From: Protostelium mycophagum
Lineage: Eukaryota; Evosea; Variosea; Protosteliida; Protosteliaceae
Length of the DNA: 64,000 nt
Assembly (NCBI GenBank): GCA_002081555.1
Contig: MZNV01000703.1
Span: forward strand, 1-64,000
Reading direction: 5' to 3'
Numbering within the stretch: position 1 is the first letter of the stretch; each line of letters begins with the position of its first letter. Shown in pieces: positions 11,231 through 24,187 of this stretch. Made by a program: the position numbers and the translations under genes. The notes below the pieces were generated by a model that was not told where the DNA came from, ran no database searches, and worked only from the letters and a program-made list of their open reading frames with translations.

Positions 11231-12778
11231 TTATGAACCTCTAGACTTTTTATTGAGGTATTGGTACACAACAGAGAAATCTAATTTGCCCCCTCCTTGT
11301 TCAGATATCTCCTTGTACAATTCTAACGCTTTTTCACCAAGTGGAATTGGTGCATTCACAGCGGAAGCAGCAGATACAGCCAGCCCAATGTCTTTAGCCA
11401 TTAGATCCACACCGAAGCCCCCGGTGTAATTGCGTGAGGAGGGCACTATAGAGTAAATATCTTTTGGGATTGATTGTAGATGGACTCACCATTAGGGATG
11501 ACCCCCGGTACAGGATTGTAAGTGTCAGAGCTCCAACATCTTGCACTTGATGTGTTAAAGATTCCCGCCAAAATTTTCGGATCCATCCCAAAAGAGGTTC
11601 CTAGGTTCATTGCTTCACACACAGCTGTTATTCGATAAGTCTTTGGCATTAATAATTATATATTACCTATCATCTCTATCGCCAAAGCCAAATTGTTGCA
11701 TACTTTCACTACCTGTCATCTATTATCACAATGACATGTATTATTGAGATACATACCTGGCCACTTCCCGCCTCTCCACAATGGACGATATTCTTTCCCA
11801 TTAATTTAAGAACACTCTCTGCTCTTTCAAAATCAGCCTTGCTGCCTCCGACCATGAAGGTTAATGTCGCATTCTCGGCACCTCCAACACCTTGGAACAT
11901 CAATCTTTTTGCGATGTGATATATCTCACCTCCAGAGACTGGTGCATCCACAATGGCGGCCCCACGTGAGGACACGGTCTTGGCAACCTGGGTCTTTCAG
12001 TTTGTGAGCCAAAAGTGAGATGGGTTAAATCAAAGATAATTGAAAAAAGAATTAATTGTATATAGATTTCCACCTCTCTGGCTACTGTTGGGTCGATAGT
12101 GCTTGTATCTATGAAAAAAGATGTTGGTCTTGCAGAGGCCAACAACCCATTTTCTGAGTTTATGAGAGGAAGTTATATTTTTAGATCCACCTGAGGTGTA
12201 GACGCTCTGAACGTGAGGTGAAGAAGGAAGCATTGTCACCACTAAGTCTGCCTGCAAAATTCAGGAAGAGAAATCAGGTGTGTTGAAAGCTTAAAACGAC
12301 ATCATTCCAAACAAGGTGATCATAGAGAGTATTATAATTGTCACCTTGGCAGAGACTTCTTTGGGTGTTGAGGCAAACTCTACAAAACCTCCATGCCCTC
12401 TTGCCTTCTCTCGAACTTTCTCTACGACCTGATACGATCAAACACGATCAAGACAAAGGAGTTCTACCTTGTGATCAATATCGTGTACAACGAGGTTATG
12501 TCCTCCTTTGGCAAGATTAGAGGCCATGAAGGCTCCCATATTCCCCAAACCGATAAACCCTACAACAGGCTGATGATTGTGAGATTCTTCCTGCCGATTA
12601 TACGACTTCGAAGATATCGAAATACAGTGACCAATATAATTAGGAGACTCACCCGTCTAACATCAGAATACAAACGAATTGATAACCTTCTTGAAGAAAG
12701 GTGTCCTTGTTTGGAGAGTGCAGAGAGCATGTTGTCAACTTTGTAAAAAACCGGTTTGGTGATGATTCTTACGACCAA
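11231..12778 (-). CDS. HIBADH: 3-hydroxyisobutyrate dehydrogenase, mitochondrial
   Basis: Oxidises 3-hydroxyisobutyrate to methylmalonate semialdehyde with NAD+ in valine breakdown in the mitochondrial matrix. The N-terminus is a typical import sequence ([20 protein letters not shown], starting at 12730; an in-frame Met 16 codons earlier at 12778 is also possible). Then come the Rossmann motif GFIGLGNMG, substrate-loop [22 protein letters not shown], and the family's catalytic Lys segment [11 protein letters not shown]. Near the end is [18 protein letters not shown], a hallmark of the family. The protein is full length, with about seven short introns. It is divergent from the COX5B gene with only about 76 bp between their starts. 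Confidence 0.92.
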
Positions 12779-12854
12779 CTACAACAAGCAAATTTGAGAA
12801 AAACGAAAAAAAGTTGACAGGGACTCATCCTTGGTTCATATCATCCCAGACAAC
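12779..12854. promoter_or_regulatory. short bidirectional promoter region of two mitochondrial genes
   Basis: Only 76 bp separate the HIBADH and COX5B start codons, so the two divergent genes must share a control region, or place transcription starts inside each other's leaders. The stretch is A-rich on the + strand with no clear TATA box. Confidence 0.45.
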
Positions 12855-13485
12855 ATGTTCCGTTCTATCACTGCTCTCAAGGCCAACCGAACAGCCCCTC
12901 GTTTGGCAGTCGTCAGACCAAGACTTTCTGTTGCTCAAAAGATAGTCACCCCCATTCGTCTTGCCTCAACTGCTCAGGCCACTAAGAGCGCTACAGAGAC
13001 ACCCAGACCAACCTCTTCTTCTGGTAAGATTTTCTATTTTCACTTTTTGAAAAAGATATCGATGTAGTATCTGTGGATGTAACCCAAACTCATACGCCCT
13101 AGATCCCGAAGAGAGAATTAACATCAAAGGAAGCCCTTATGCTACTGGAGATGAGTATGCTGAGGAAGCTCACCCTGAGGAATTTGCCTCCACTGAATTG
13201 ACTGGACCTTTCGGAACTCGCGAGAGCCCCGTACAAGTCACATCTTTCTTGGGTTACAGAATCGTAGGATGCCAGGGTGAGCTTTGATACTAACACATCT
13301 CATTTTTATTTTTTTCAAAAAGATTAATGTTTGAGTAATAGTTTGTAGGTGGAGCTGGACATGACCACGAGATCTTATGGCACATGGTTAAGGCTGGCAA
13401 GCCAACCATCTGCCTTGAGTGCGGACAATTTTTCCAGCTCAAATTGCTGAAGAAGCCAGCCGATCATGGACACGGCCACCACTAA
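12855..13485 (+). CDS. COX5B: cytochrome c oxidase subunit Vb (COX5B / yeast Cox4)
   Basis: Nuclear-encoded zinc-binding subunit of respiratory complex IV on the matrix side of the inner membrane. Exon 1 (to about 13022) encodes an import sequence starting MFRSITALKANRTAPRLAV. Exon 2 has GPFGTRESPVQVTSF and LGYRIVGCQ, and exon 3 has HDHEILWHMVKAGK, CLECGQFFQLKLL and a His-rich end. RIVGC followed by CLECGxxFxL matches the fungal/amoebal form of the zinc site. In-frame codons upstream of this Met back to 12831 exist, but this start gives the better targeting peptide. Two introns, of about 80 and 73 nt. Confidence 0.92.
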
Positions 13486-13570
13486 AAGATGTCTCTCATC
13501 AGGTTATAAGATTACATAAAATGAACATCATGGTATCTTTATTATTTAAATAGTCCCAACTGCACCGCTT

Positions 13571-16500
13571 CTAATTCGTCACTGAGAAGATGGATTTGGC
13601 AGAGAGGATGGCATCTCGTGTTGAGACGAAGGACAGGATGGTGAAGAAGAGGCCGTAGTAAAAGAGATCTTTCATGAAGATCGCGTAATACCCAGGGTTT
13701 GGTCTCTCCTAATATGTTTCAGAAACTGCCTCGCGAAAGAGCTTCACCTGTGAGTGGTGGGGTTTGTCAGGGTTCTCGTCGAGCTGCCTTTGGGCCAGAT
13801 CAAAATTGTAATGTTGGACTTGATATCTCACGAGAGCGTAGACAACAACGTGAGCAAGGCACTTGACTGTTCCAATGACGAGATAAGTCTGCCAGATGTT
13901 GTTCGGGTCCGCGATTCCCACATCGGTGGCGTAGTCTGTGTTCATGGCCGCATTGGCGAAGAACTGGGCGGGGATGGCGATCAACGAGATCACATCGGCA
14001 ACCACGTACTGCTGTGCAGACACCATTGTTTCCATTAGCCTCAAACCATCTTCTGAGTGATCTTCCATGCTCTCCTTTGTCTGTGCTCTTCAGGTATACT
14101 CCCGTCTGTGCAACCCACCTTTCTCCCAATTTTTACTTGGAAGCTGTCCCACGCAAACTGAATCAAGCGACCCAAATACCCAGAATTTCTGAAAATAGTC
14201 CACAACCCTTGAAACACCACAGACAGCCAAAATAAAAGCCCGGTAACCTGATGGCATCAATATGGCCCATTTTATTCATCGAGACTCACCTGATTCCTCA
14301 AGAAGAGAATGAGAGCCAGGAACTCTTCAAAAAACTGATAACGGAAGAGGAAGGGGTAATATCTATCTTTTGTGCTCATCTCTGTTGCCGCACGCTTCAT
14401 AAAATGCGTCACCAAAAACATGAGAACGCTCTGGCCGACTTGAATCACAAATCCCAGAACAATATTCCCAGAAATATTAGCGTACAGCTCAGTCACGATC
14501 TCGATGGGTACAATGACGTAAGCACCAATCAGGAAGAGATAATAATAGAAGTGCGGGAAAGACCTTAATTTCAATTAATTCTGCTAAAACATATGTTCTA
14601 CCTTTTGTAGTTTGTGTGGCGTTCCTTCATGAATGTGTAAATCATGATAATTAAACAGAGAAGCAGCGAAGTGGTATACGGCACGTTGTGGATTGAGTTA
14701 TCAGTCCCCTGATCGATCACGATCTCCTCAACGCTGCATAAATCAGTACACACGATTCTTGGTAATAATCACGTACACATAATAGATAATGTACAGCGCG
14801 ATGGAGATATGTGTGGTGTACCACACAATAGTTCTCTCATTTGTGAGAAGCCCCTGGTCCACAGCCACTTCCTGAGCTGGAGACCACATTACATTCATAT
14901 TGAGATCAAAGAAATACTACCTTCTTTACCTTGGGGGGTATATGTGTGATGGTCTTTCTTCTTGAGGGGAGGGGTTCCTCCAGTGTGTGGCTCACTTGTA
15001 GTGATGTGCATATCCATATCTGTCACACCCAAAAATGCATCAGGATTTCTCTGTAGAAACATGTACAAAACCAGTGGTAAGATGACATAATCCACAATTT
15101 GGAGACCATTGACCTGAACAACATTTGCAACCTGTTATGGTTGAGCTTTACATATTTTACATTTTCTTATACATACAATGGCGGCGGCGGACGAAGTCTG
15201 CTGCATGTATTGAAAATAGGCATAAGGAAATGTGAAGATAATGTGTATGAGAGATCCTAAAACGCCAAACCACACAAAGAATGTTGTGGAGAGTAAACCC
15301 TTGTACAATAAATATGCTGTCATCAGTTTCCAAATCCAGTCCATTACGTCCCAAATAAATCGGACAGTGAAGAAATAGGCCAGGTGCAGAACACCTCAAA
15401 ATTTCAGTATGTTCCACAAAACTTCAAATGATTACCTTCTGATAGCGCAATATCGATCAGGGGAAGCCCTATGGCAAGAGCGAAGTAGGAAAGAAATCTG
15501 ACATATTTCATCCTTCCGTCCAGTGTTGCATTTCTGGAGATAACCAATAAAATGATCACTGCAACACAATATACAACCACTCCAGCCAACACTTGGGCCA
15601 TATAATATCTGTACCCCAGAACTGAAATCGTTCAGAAGGAGAAAAGATGGGACACTGACATTGCTGGCAGTCAATTCCTGCATAATTCTGTCTACAAGAG
15701 CAAGTGATATTCCCAGGTATTTCGCAGCGTCCATAAGCGGCCATACAATAATCAGGGCAAGTTACTACAGATCTTAAGGTGCATTCTAATATGTTTCGCC
15801 ATACACCGGTTTAGCGCCAGTATTACTCACCCATTGGCTTGGAGCAATCAAATTCGTAGAAATTGGGAGAGCATTTGCACAGGCCATTCGTGCAGTTTCC
15901 GTTTCCGCTGCAGTTATTGGGGCAGGAGCTACCGCTCTGTACTTTGTACGACCACGCGGCCGTCGCATTGATGACGCCATAACCAAGATAAATATTTGGT
16001 GCGTTGGCATTGTTTGCTGACCTGGTGAGTGCTTCTCGCATCTATTCATATCAATCATATGGAAAATAACGATGCTTCGACACCTGATTATTCGTCCAAT
16101 TAGAGTTGGCCTGGAGGAGGAGAGCCGCAACACCCGCTACAAAAGGGGCGGAAAGCGAAGTACCTTCATCCGTATGATATTGGTTAATTGAACCATGTGT
16201 GGCGACATAGATGTTCTCCCCTAAAGCAGTCACGTCTGGTTTAATTCTTCCATCTGATGTGGGTCCTGGTTTCGCATCAAAAATAAAGTTCATGACAACA
16301 ACGAACCTATTGAGGAGAAGGTGGACATGCTATTATCTGCGGCAGTGGAGCCTACTCCAAGAGTATTCGGGGCGTCAGAGGGGGGTGAAATACCAGAATG
16401 TCCTCTATTTCCCACAGCCATCACCGCAATCACACCTTTGTTGACAGCTGTCCAGTGTCATCAACAAGTCAGACTATCGGACTCACCATGATTAATGGCC

Positions 16501-17597
16501 ACAGTAGTCTTTGCAGTCTGGCCATCAAATTGTTGCCAGTAATAGAATGCGAAATAGCCGATGGAGATGGAAAAGACGTCAGCACCTCTGAGCTCTCCCC
16601 ACGTCACTGCGGAGGAGAACCAATCCTCTTCAGTCGGAAAGTCGGTCCCGACTTGTTCGGTTTTAGCAAGGAGGTAACTTGCTGCAGTAGCGGGACCTCT
16701 GATTTGGCCCGGAAAGTTTCCAGCTAGAACGGAAAGGACCTCTGTCCCGTGCTTGTCTTGGTCTACAACGTCGTCTGTAAGGCTCAGAACACAGCACAGA
16801 TAACCATGAAGACTCACTATTTTCATTCGCAACATTGGTGTCGTTGTGAATAAAATCATAAGACCCAACTACGGTGATATTCTTCAAACATTGATGTGTA
16901 AGATCGAAGCCGGAGTCCATCACCATGATGCGAACACCTTTGCAGGTTCAGACCCGAATTTGGGGGGCTCAAAAGCAGAATGCGCCACTCACCCAGTGCA
17001 GTATATCCCGCATCCAATAGCGGTTTCGCTGCTGTTTGAATCCATTGCGGTTCTGATTGGCCATACGTAGTGTTGACAGCCTGCCTTTTAAAAGAGAATG
17101 TCTCTGTCTTTGGCTCAGTAAAGCTCTGATCTGGCCTATTTGATCTAAATTTCTCGACAAGTTCCACTGAAGTAACAAAATATAGTCCCGACAATTCCAT
17201 CGCTTGCTGTCGTGTGACTGATGCACTGATGGCATTATGGAGGTTTGATATTGTCCTTATTTTTGAAACTACATCATCAGAACAGTAAATGATTTTGGGG
17301 CAAACCTGGTGACTTAACGACGATGTCTCTCACGACCGCTTCATATCGAGGGTCGACATCACGATCTTCAAATGTATCCAAAGGAGCGCCGTGCTTCTTC
17401 CTCCGAGCAATCGCATACTCATCTAAATTTCTTGTTGGCTTGTTGGGTTTGTCTTTGAAGTGAATCCAGACAGCTGTTACTCCGTTTTCCTGAGATAAGT
17501 CGTCGAATGCTGAAGAGACCCGCGGCGAAAGCTTCGGTTTATTGACTGCAAATGCACTACATAATACAAGGACAAGACCGAAGATGAGCAACCTCAT
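13571..17597 (-). CDS. subtilisin-like protease with EGF repeats and about 12 membrane segments
   Basis: The protein starts with a cleavable signal peptide (MRLLIFGLVLVLCSAFAVNK), then a propeptide-like region, then a subtilase (S8) domain with all three catalytic residues visible: Asp in MVMDSGFDLT, His in DKHGTEVLS, Ser in GTSLSAPFVAGVAAL. The oxyanion Asn is in AVGNRGHSG. Cys-rich EGF-like modules follow (CPNNCSGNGNCTNGLCKC and CEIPGNITCSCRQNYAGIDC). Splicing in frame at about 15640 joins the second EGF to a hydrophobic region with about 12 predicted membrane helices (first AQVLAGVVVYCVAVIILLVI), ending VSTRDAILSAKSIFSVTN. About 20 introns of 36-50 nt. It should be an ectoenzyme tethered by a polytopic domain I do not recognise. 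Confidence 0.82.
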
Positions 17598-17880
17598 CTC
17601 TGGAAGCCTAAAAATAAGAAGGAAAAGTCGTCAGAGGGCCTCAACTTTGACTCCCTGGGTCTTATCTACAACACCTGATTTAATCTTTCCTTCTTGTTTA
17701 GGAACTTTCTTTAGATGAGTTTGGAACTAATGCGCATTAATTCGTACATATTTGGACCTCTAAAGTCGAGCCAAGTTGGGGAAACTCTGCTTTCGGAACA
17801 GCCCTTGATTTTTCGCGCATGTTCGAAAACTTTTGCGACAGAAACATCACACAACATCACCCAACACAACATCACCCAAC

Positions 17881-18090
17881 ATGAACAACTGCTTGGAAGC
17901 GCAGAACACAAATACGAACCAAGCAAGCGATATTCAGCGAGAGATGAGCAATACTCATATCTCTCAAAACTTTAACGAATTGGATGCAATGGATCCAAAG
18001 AACTCCACCTTTTTCCGCTTAAGAGCTAGCTTGGATGCTTACAAAGACAAAAGACAACACAGGAAATTGAGGGAGTCAGCTGAACAATAA
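17881..18090 (+). CDS. short ORF, 69 aa, hydrophilic
   Basis: An ATG-initiated ORF beginning MNNCLEAQNTNTNQ and ending RQHRKLRESAEQ. The composition is hydrophilic with a charged C-terminal helix (FFRLRASLDAYKDKRQHRKL). The leader just upstream has three copies of a CAACATCACCCAACA-like unit (about 17850-17880). It lies between the starts of the subtilase gene and the end of the DYRK gene. I do not recognise it; its length and non-repetitive C-terminus make it plausible but unproven. Confidence 0.4.
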   Translation: MNNCLEAQNTNTNQASDIQREMSNTHISQNFNELDAMDPKNSTFFRLRASLDAYKDKRQHRKLRESAEQ

Positions 18091-18251
18091 ATGAATATGT
18101 AGCTGGTATGTCATAACCAAATCGACGCTGCTCCTAACTTTTATTCCTCTTGCAAAAATATTGCCCAGAGCGCCTCTCAGCGGCCAGCTCCACAATGCAT
18201 GTCTAACCAGATCATGCTTCAAGTTTGATTCATTCTCTGTTGCCCTCCATA

Positions 18252-19932
<1,681 letters not shown>

Positions 19933-20707
19933 CTGTGAATGTTATTTTTTGCTGCTTAATTCTACTTTCAACATGAAGATCAAACTAAAATTCATCTCCG
20001 GTAAATGTTCTATATCGCAAGATAGAATATAACTAACCACGTGCTTACTTGTATGGGATTTTAAGATCCTCTATTTGTTTGAGGCGCCGAGTTATCGGCA
20101 CACTGAGAGTCTTTTGAGAGAGCCGGTTGGCTGATCTCTCAGCGTCAAGCCAACCTTGTGTGTAATAGTTCGATATGGGTAATTATGAGAGAGGCCACTG
20201 CGCACTGGCAGAGCCGTATATATACTGTTCACAAAGATCCAAAATGGACTGGTGCGTCTTTCCGTCGTCTTCTAGCGCAATGTGAGGAACAGAAAATGGC
20301 TCCACGTCAGTCTTACTTCTGTTCCTCTTGGTTAAGAGTCACACAAAGTCTGTGAACTATCCGCTCGGCTTGGATCTGATCTCCCGGCTGCTTTTTTGTC
20401 TTCTGCTCAAGTTGAGCCCTGGCGGAATAAATGTGTTTATTTTTGTTGCAGATCCAACCCCTTATTCAAACCATCTCTTCCATATCACACCCTTCTGTAT
20501 TCATATAAACAACACCACAAATACAGAGCAACTCGTCTTCTAATCAAAAATAGAAAAGGCACCACGTAAAAAGGGTAAAGAGGAAAATTTGTGGTTCGGC
20601 CGGTTGGCATTTTCATTGGCACGAACAGACACACGGAACACTACTTTATCTACAACTTTATATTCTTCGTATTGAAATGTAAATTTACAGGCGAACGACA
20701 AGTTTAT
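19933..20707. other. 775-bp intergenic region upstream of the DYRK gene
   Basis: Promoter and leader of the DYRK gene plus the 3' flank of the CASTOR-like gene. An 8-bp inverted repeat GGTTGGCT...AGCCAACC lies at about 20123-20155. Open frames at 20158-20543 are short and compositionally unlike the neighbouring genes, so I do not call them. Confidence 0.5.
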
Positions 20708-22405
20708 TCAAGTGATGATGTTGAGACGCGACCGTAGAGCAGTGAGAGAAACCTCAATAGAGTCTTCCGGTACCAAAATATAGTCACTGTTTGCCGTGCT
20801 AAGATAATATATAGAAACTCCCGCACTGGCAAGGATCTGACTGAAGACGTGGACGTTGGCCCCACCTGGATTATATCACTTCACATCATCGTAGAGCGTG
20901 TTCAACTTACTGAAATTGGCACCGGAGGATTGTATCTGGATGGCTTTCCACGTATTTGAGTTAATGCTTAATATTTCTGGAAAAGTAGACAAGCTCTCTT
21001 TGTCCACCAACAGAGTGACTTCACCGGCACTCAAGGTGAAGGAAAATACCCTCTCCGGGCTGTGACAAATCATTTTCTTTCTATTTTTAGAAGCGTGGGG
21101 TTGCATCATTCCCGGTGTGGAATTCCGATCTGCTCGGAAATATATTCCCAACGGAAAACGATTTAAATCTCCAGATGTAGATGAAGACTCACGCTGAAGG
21201 AAAAAAGAACTGTCTTAAGAGGCTGTGTGATGCCGCCGCGATGTTCTGTGGTGTGGCCTCGAATGAAGCAATGGACAAGCGATGTGGTAAAGTGGTAACG
21301 ATGATGCTTGTCTCTGGTGCCACAGCAGGAAGATGAGCGGAGAGGTTCACATCTCCTGGCCACACTATGGACATCTAAACAGTTTATCATCTTGGCCACA
21401 GGATGAATAGAAACCTGTTGAGAGTCGCCCTCATCTTTACGAGTAATATTCTGCAGAGTGGTCATCAACAACTTCATCGCTTTATCTTTGTCTTCATTCG
21501 GTACCTTGGAGCTTTCAGTCTGTTAACTCCTCTCATTCTTTTGCATTTAAAAAATAAATTTGTGTTGATGAATTACATATAAATTTGATCTCAATCTTGG
21601 AAGTTAAATGGTAAAGTTTTCAATATTTGGTCAATAGTATAAATTATCAATAAGAGATTATCATTAATTTTGTATTTATGTAGACATTGAGGAATTATCA
21701 TAACATCACAGGGTATAGAGGAGAAGATAAGGTGGTATGTTATGTTGTTGAGAGAGGTGTAGTGTTGTGGATAAAAGATGATTACCATGAGAAGATCGGT
21801 GTGGAAGGTGGAGAGGTATACAGAATTGAGGTTTTCTTTATATATCGGTTCTGATAAATAAGAGACAAGTCCAACAGTATCTAAAATCTTTCAGAAGCAG
21901 GTCATGCTCGAGTGAAAACGTCTTTTCAAGAACATATCATTGGTATCGATCATCTCCCCTGATTAACTCACTTATAGCAGAGGCACCCTCGTACACACGC
22001 AAAGCCGACCAGACTCCCGGAGCAACTTGCAATTCTTCTGACAAAACACTCCTTAGAAGTTCTAGGGAAGCCTCATCCACGATGATAGAGACCTGGATGG
22101 ATGATCAGACACACCTTTTCGAAATCAGATCACCTCTTCATCATTTTCTGTGTATGACAGAAAATTGGAATGCCTGCATAAAATCAGATCAACTCGAGTC
22201 AGATGCAACAGAATAAAATCCCACGGTTCAGAATAGAGAGCCAATTGTAGTAAGACTTTGGTAAGTATGTTGAGGTGATGTCTCTCGATGTCCACTTGGC
22301 AGATCAGATGATAATATACTCACAAGATTGTATCTTCTTACCCAAATATAGACGAAACGGTAGTGATGTTATGAATGTGTTGGGCTCATCTGGTGTTGTT
22401 GTCAT
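20708..22405 (-). CDS. CASTOR/GATS-like tandem ACT-domain protein
   Basis: Homologue of the animal cytosolic arginine sensors CASTOR1/2, which hold back GATOR2 and so TORC1 when arginine is low. Exons give an N-terminal ACT-like segment ERHHLNILTKVLLQLALY, then FLSYTENDEEVSIIVDEASL, APGVWSALRVYEG, and in the second half FSFTLSAGEVTLLVDKESL, TWKAIQIQSSG, GANVHVFSQILASAGVSIYY, and STANSDYILVPEDS. The repeated layout (F-S-x-T...V-x-x-x-V-D; W-x-A...; G-V-x-V...; D-Y/F-I-L-V) is that of CASTOR, and the Asp of the SDYILV strand matches the ligand-contact Asp there. The start MTTTPDEPNTF is tentative. Length is about 330 residues. Whether it binds arginine is not shown. Confidence 0.72.
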
Positions 22406-22700
22406 CTCATCCGCGATGTGATTTGTGGCTTGTTTTTATTTTTCGGTTTGTGATTTTGATCGTTCGATTTTTATCTGGAAATTGCAACACCGATTTCCTC
22501 CAGAAAAGTCTCAGCCAAAGTTCTCAACTCTTCAAAAGGGAGGAAGAATCTTCATCAGTCTCCCTCAGCGATCCGAGACACAGTCCAATTTATTTAGTTT
22601 TATGGTTGAATAGGTACCAGCTGCATGAGTTTTATACTTCTCTAAAGGAATGTACATGAGAAAAGGACCATCTACAACCACTTTTCTATTTTTAACAACA

Positions 22701-23623
22701 TCAGTCCTCTTCTTCCTCATCATCTCCTCCTGCAATCATAGAGGGGTCGAGCTCTGCTCTGACAGAGGCGTAGACGACGTCAGAATGGGGGATAAGCTCT
22801 TCTTTAGAGGCCTGCTGTTTGGTTGTTGATTGTGTGGACACTTGGTTGGCTAGATAATTCAGAAAATATACTTGACGATTATTTTCAGTCTTCAAGAATA
22901 TCAAAGTTAATGCAACATGCACCTTAAGAGGGCATATGACGTCATCAAATCATAAATAAGAAACCTCACCAAGTTGAGCAGATCGGATGAGCTCTCTGGC
23001 ATCGTTGGAGCGAGCGACTTTGCTTGGGTTCACACCTGCAAGAATGAAAAGGTGCCAAATCATCTTGAGGTCCTCCATTTCCGAACCAAAAAGTCACCTC
23101 TTCTGTTGTTTAAAGTTGTATCGGCACCTGCTTGCACTAATAATTTCAAGAACTCAGTGTGATCCTTTTCCACTGCTTTGTGAACTACTTGGGTCAGTCA
23201 AAGGGAAGAAGAGGCGGATTCACCCGCAGTGTCTCCAGCAACGTTTTGTATGTTCAAATCGACATTCTTCTGCGCCAATAAGAGTTCCGCCATTTCTGGA
23301 GTGGAGTTAGGACGTTCTACACATGTTCACGAGTTCGACAAGATTTTTCGCACCTAAGTGATTAAAAGTGGCAGCATAATGGAGAGGACCGTTTCCAAGT
23401 CCGTCTGTAGGGTTAGGGTTAAATTTGGCGCCGTCTTCTTCAATGAGCTGGACGAAAAATGAGATGAAATCTAAAACGTAGATAGGACGATTGGATTTCG
23501 AAGCTCACCTTTTTCAAAAGACTCAAATTGCCTCTCTTGCAAGCGGCCAGTACCATAGGACCTAAAAGATGAGAGGTGATGCAGTGAGTTCTCACCATTT
23601 CCGGTATCTTCTTCTTCACTCAT
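22701..23623 (-). CDS. small ankyrin-repeat protein with acidic tail
   Basis: The start MSEEEDTGNGPMVLAACKRG leads directly into the first ankyrin repeat. Further repeats are DGLGNGPLHYAATFNHLG, DLNIQNVAGDTPLHKAVEKDH and FLKLLVQAGADTTL, about three or four in all, split by introns of 40-60 nt. The C-terminus is Ser/Thr/Gln-rich and ends in a Asp/Glu run (GGDDEEEED). The total is about 225 residues. It looks like a soluble adaptor protein; no specific family is recognised. It is oriented in tandem with the CASTOR-like gene downstream. Confidence 0.75.
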
Positions 23624-23890
23624 ATTGTTGCTGTGTATGTGTCTCCGATGCCGAAAAATGCAAACCACGAAAATTCAGCGCGTTGTAAAGAGGTGTCACC
23701 CAATCAACATTTTTCACCCATCAGGTCGTCATGATATACTGAGATGTGGTTGAATACAGGCATGGCATCAAAATAGTGGTAAACATTTAACCCGAGTGTG
23801 TGACCAATATCGTGGTGCAATGAAGTGTACAGACAACCCCTGTCTTATTTTGGAGCTGGCATGATCATTGGTTTATTACTAAAAGGAAAA

Positions 23891-24121
23891 TTAAATATTG
23901 CATTGTTTTCGCATCAGCATTCGATGATGATCGGGCGTGACTCGGTGACGCCTCTGTACACCGAATTTGATGGGAAAATATTCTACGTGGACCGATAGAT
24001 ATGCAGGTTGCAACCAAGGACACCAAATCACAAGTCCAAAGCCTGCTCGGCCCAGAGTGCGTTCGCAACCTGTATTTGTCTTCAGTTTCTGTCGGATTTG
24101 GCGTTTTTCGTAGTGAGACAC
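23891..24121 (-). CDS. possible 76-aa protein, unrecognised
   Basis: An ORF starting MSHYEKRQIRQKLKTNTG with a central fairly hydrophobic stretch (GFGLVIWCPWLQPAYLSVH) and a basic C-terminus. It lies in the gap between the divergent ankyrin and RhoGAP genes. The amphipathic start, one hydrophobic segment and positive end would suit a small mitochondrial membrane protein, but no family is recognised and the frame may be chance. Confidence 0.3.
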   Translation of the reverse strand: MSHYEKRQIRQKLKTNTGCERTLGRAGFGLVIWCPWLQPAYLSVHVEYFPIKFGVQRRHRVTPDHHRMLMRKQCNI

Positions 24122-24187
24122 GAGGGTGACAACTTACCAGCCTCTTTTTCTGAAATTAAGAAAGTTGTCTGACACCTCCACATCCAC

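Noticed and set aside
11571-11583. TTTCCCGCC-like words at 11571, 54139 and 61510
   Set aside because: These lie in coding sequence (HIBADH KILAGI, AFG2 KWRETSG, FPGS MAGNEM) and are explained by codons; they lack the full 13-mer.
20158-20543. Two short plus-strand frames upstream of the DYRK gene
   Set aside because: No homology, no splice continuation and no conserved composition; likely leader or promoter sequence.
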